This document shows, piece by piece, positions 63,541-64,000 of a stretch of DNA of 64,000 nucleotides. Below the pieces are notes generated by a model that saw nothing but the letters and a program-made list of their open reading frames with translations, made no database searches and had not been told where the DNA came from. Every line of letters starts with the position of its first letter. Positions within the stretch are counted from its first letter, which is position 1. Location: positions 1,612,001 through 1,676,000 of the forward strand of contig NZ_CP117439.1 in the NCBI RefSeq assembly GCF_030687575.1. The letters are read 5' to 3'. This DNA is from Pseudomonas sp. FP2309 (GTDB taxonomy: Bacteria; Pseudomonadota; Gammaproteobacteria; Pseudomonadales; Pseudomonadaceae). The position numbers and the translations under genes are program-made.

Positions 63541-64000
63541 ATGTTGCTCAGCTATCTGCGGTTGGTGCTGTTTGCTATTGGCCTGTTGGTCGGTGTGCAG
63601 GTGCCGGGGTTTATCAACGATTACGCCAAGCGCGTCGAAGCCCACTTGATCGAGGCCCAGACCGGCCTGCGTGGGTTTGAATCCACCGCGCAACAGTTCT
63701 TCAAGGGCGACTTGCAGGCGCTGGTGGCGCACTACCGCGCCAGCGATGACCCGGTGTTCCAGAGCGATGCCAACAGCCTGGGCGCAATGCTCGATCGGCA
63801 AGTGGCCCTGGATAAACAATTCCAGGCCATGCAGGGCCCGTGGTACATCCGCGCCCTGCAGGTGGCGGTGGCTGCCGACCCGGATATCCGCCAGGAAACC
63901 TGGAACGGCTACAGCTACCAGATCCTGCTGACCCCCGAGGCCATGGGCTGGGGCCTGGGCGGGGCGATGCTGTTGTCGTTCGGCATCGAATGCCTGTTCC
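63541..64000 (+). CDS. DUF2937-type membrane protein, cut by the window end
   Basis: At least 153 residues; an N-terminal membrane helix (about 4-22, LRLVLFAIGLLVGVQVPGF), a helical periplasmic part, and the start of a second helix at the edge (GWGLGGAMLLSFGIE). The 3' end is outside the window. The family is conserved and uncharacterised. GGGATA 12 bases after the previous stop leads to ATG 63,541. Confidence 0.78.
   Translation, partial: MLLSYLRLVLFAIGLLVGVQVPGFINDYAKRVEAHLIEAQTGLRGFESTAQQFFKGDLQALVAHYRASDDPVFQSDANSLGAMLDRQVALDKQFQAMQGPWYIRALQVAVAADPDIRQETWNGYSYQILLTPEAMGWGLGGAMLLSFGIECLF

Overview
The window reads as a chromosome segment of a Pseudomonas of the fluorescens group. The evidence is high-GC coding with typical pseudomonad genes (pobR/pobA, rnd-ycgL, ptrB, pheC-like, yafJ-like, many LysR regulators), dense gene packing and short hairpin terminators. 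No rRNA, tRNA, CRISPR array, transposase or phage gene was recognised.

Region 1 (1-24,145) is a type VI secretion (T6SS) operon entirely on the + strand, entered inside tssK. Order: tssK (partial), tssL, an OmpA-domain membrane protein, hcp, clpV/tssH, vgrG/tssI, a large peptidoglycan-targeting effector, its probable exported immunity protein, an AT-rich scar, PAAR, an unknown membrane protein, tssM, tssA, tssF, tssG, tssJ, tssE, and an ImpA_N-TM-OmpA fusion. tssB and tssC are not here and probably lie just before the window. Effector, immunity gene and scar (about 10.7-12.75 kb) are visibly AT-richer than the core genes, as expected for an exchangeable cargo island behind vgrG.

Region 2 (24.2-49.3 kb) is ordinary metabolic and regulatory DNA: a 43-residue secreted peptide, a chemoreceptor, a citrate-type MFS symporter coupled to a periplasmic binding protein, LysR regulators, a lone CHM isomerase, a 2-ketoarginine-decarboxylase-like enzyme with an aldehyde dehydrogenase, a degenerate metallo-beta-lactamase-fold protein, pobR/pobA, a DHA2 efflux pump, a tandem Cache protein, a periplasmic cyclohexadienyl dehydratase, a glutamine-synthetase-like ligase, a methyltransferase, RNase D and YcgL.

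Region 3 (50.3-53.7 kb) is the most striking locus: a 1078-residue protein preceded by a near-perfect HrpL (hrp) box and ending in a minimal kinase domain of the OspG/NleH type. This is what a type III effector would look like, yet no type III apparatus gene is in the window.

Region 4 (53.7-64.0 kb) returns to housekeeping and conserved unknown genes: nitroreductase, YcgN, an M61-like protein lacking the zinc motif, a TrmH-family methyltransferase, a YajD-like HNH protein, an exported ParB-like protein, a spermidine-synthase-like protein, a cyclic-nucleotide-binding protein, oligopeptidase B, a class II glutamine amidotransferase and a DUF2937-type protein cut by the window end.

The T6SS operon carries its own antibacterial cargo, whereas the region 3 protein looks aimed at eukaryotic cells, so two injection strategies appear in one segment.
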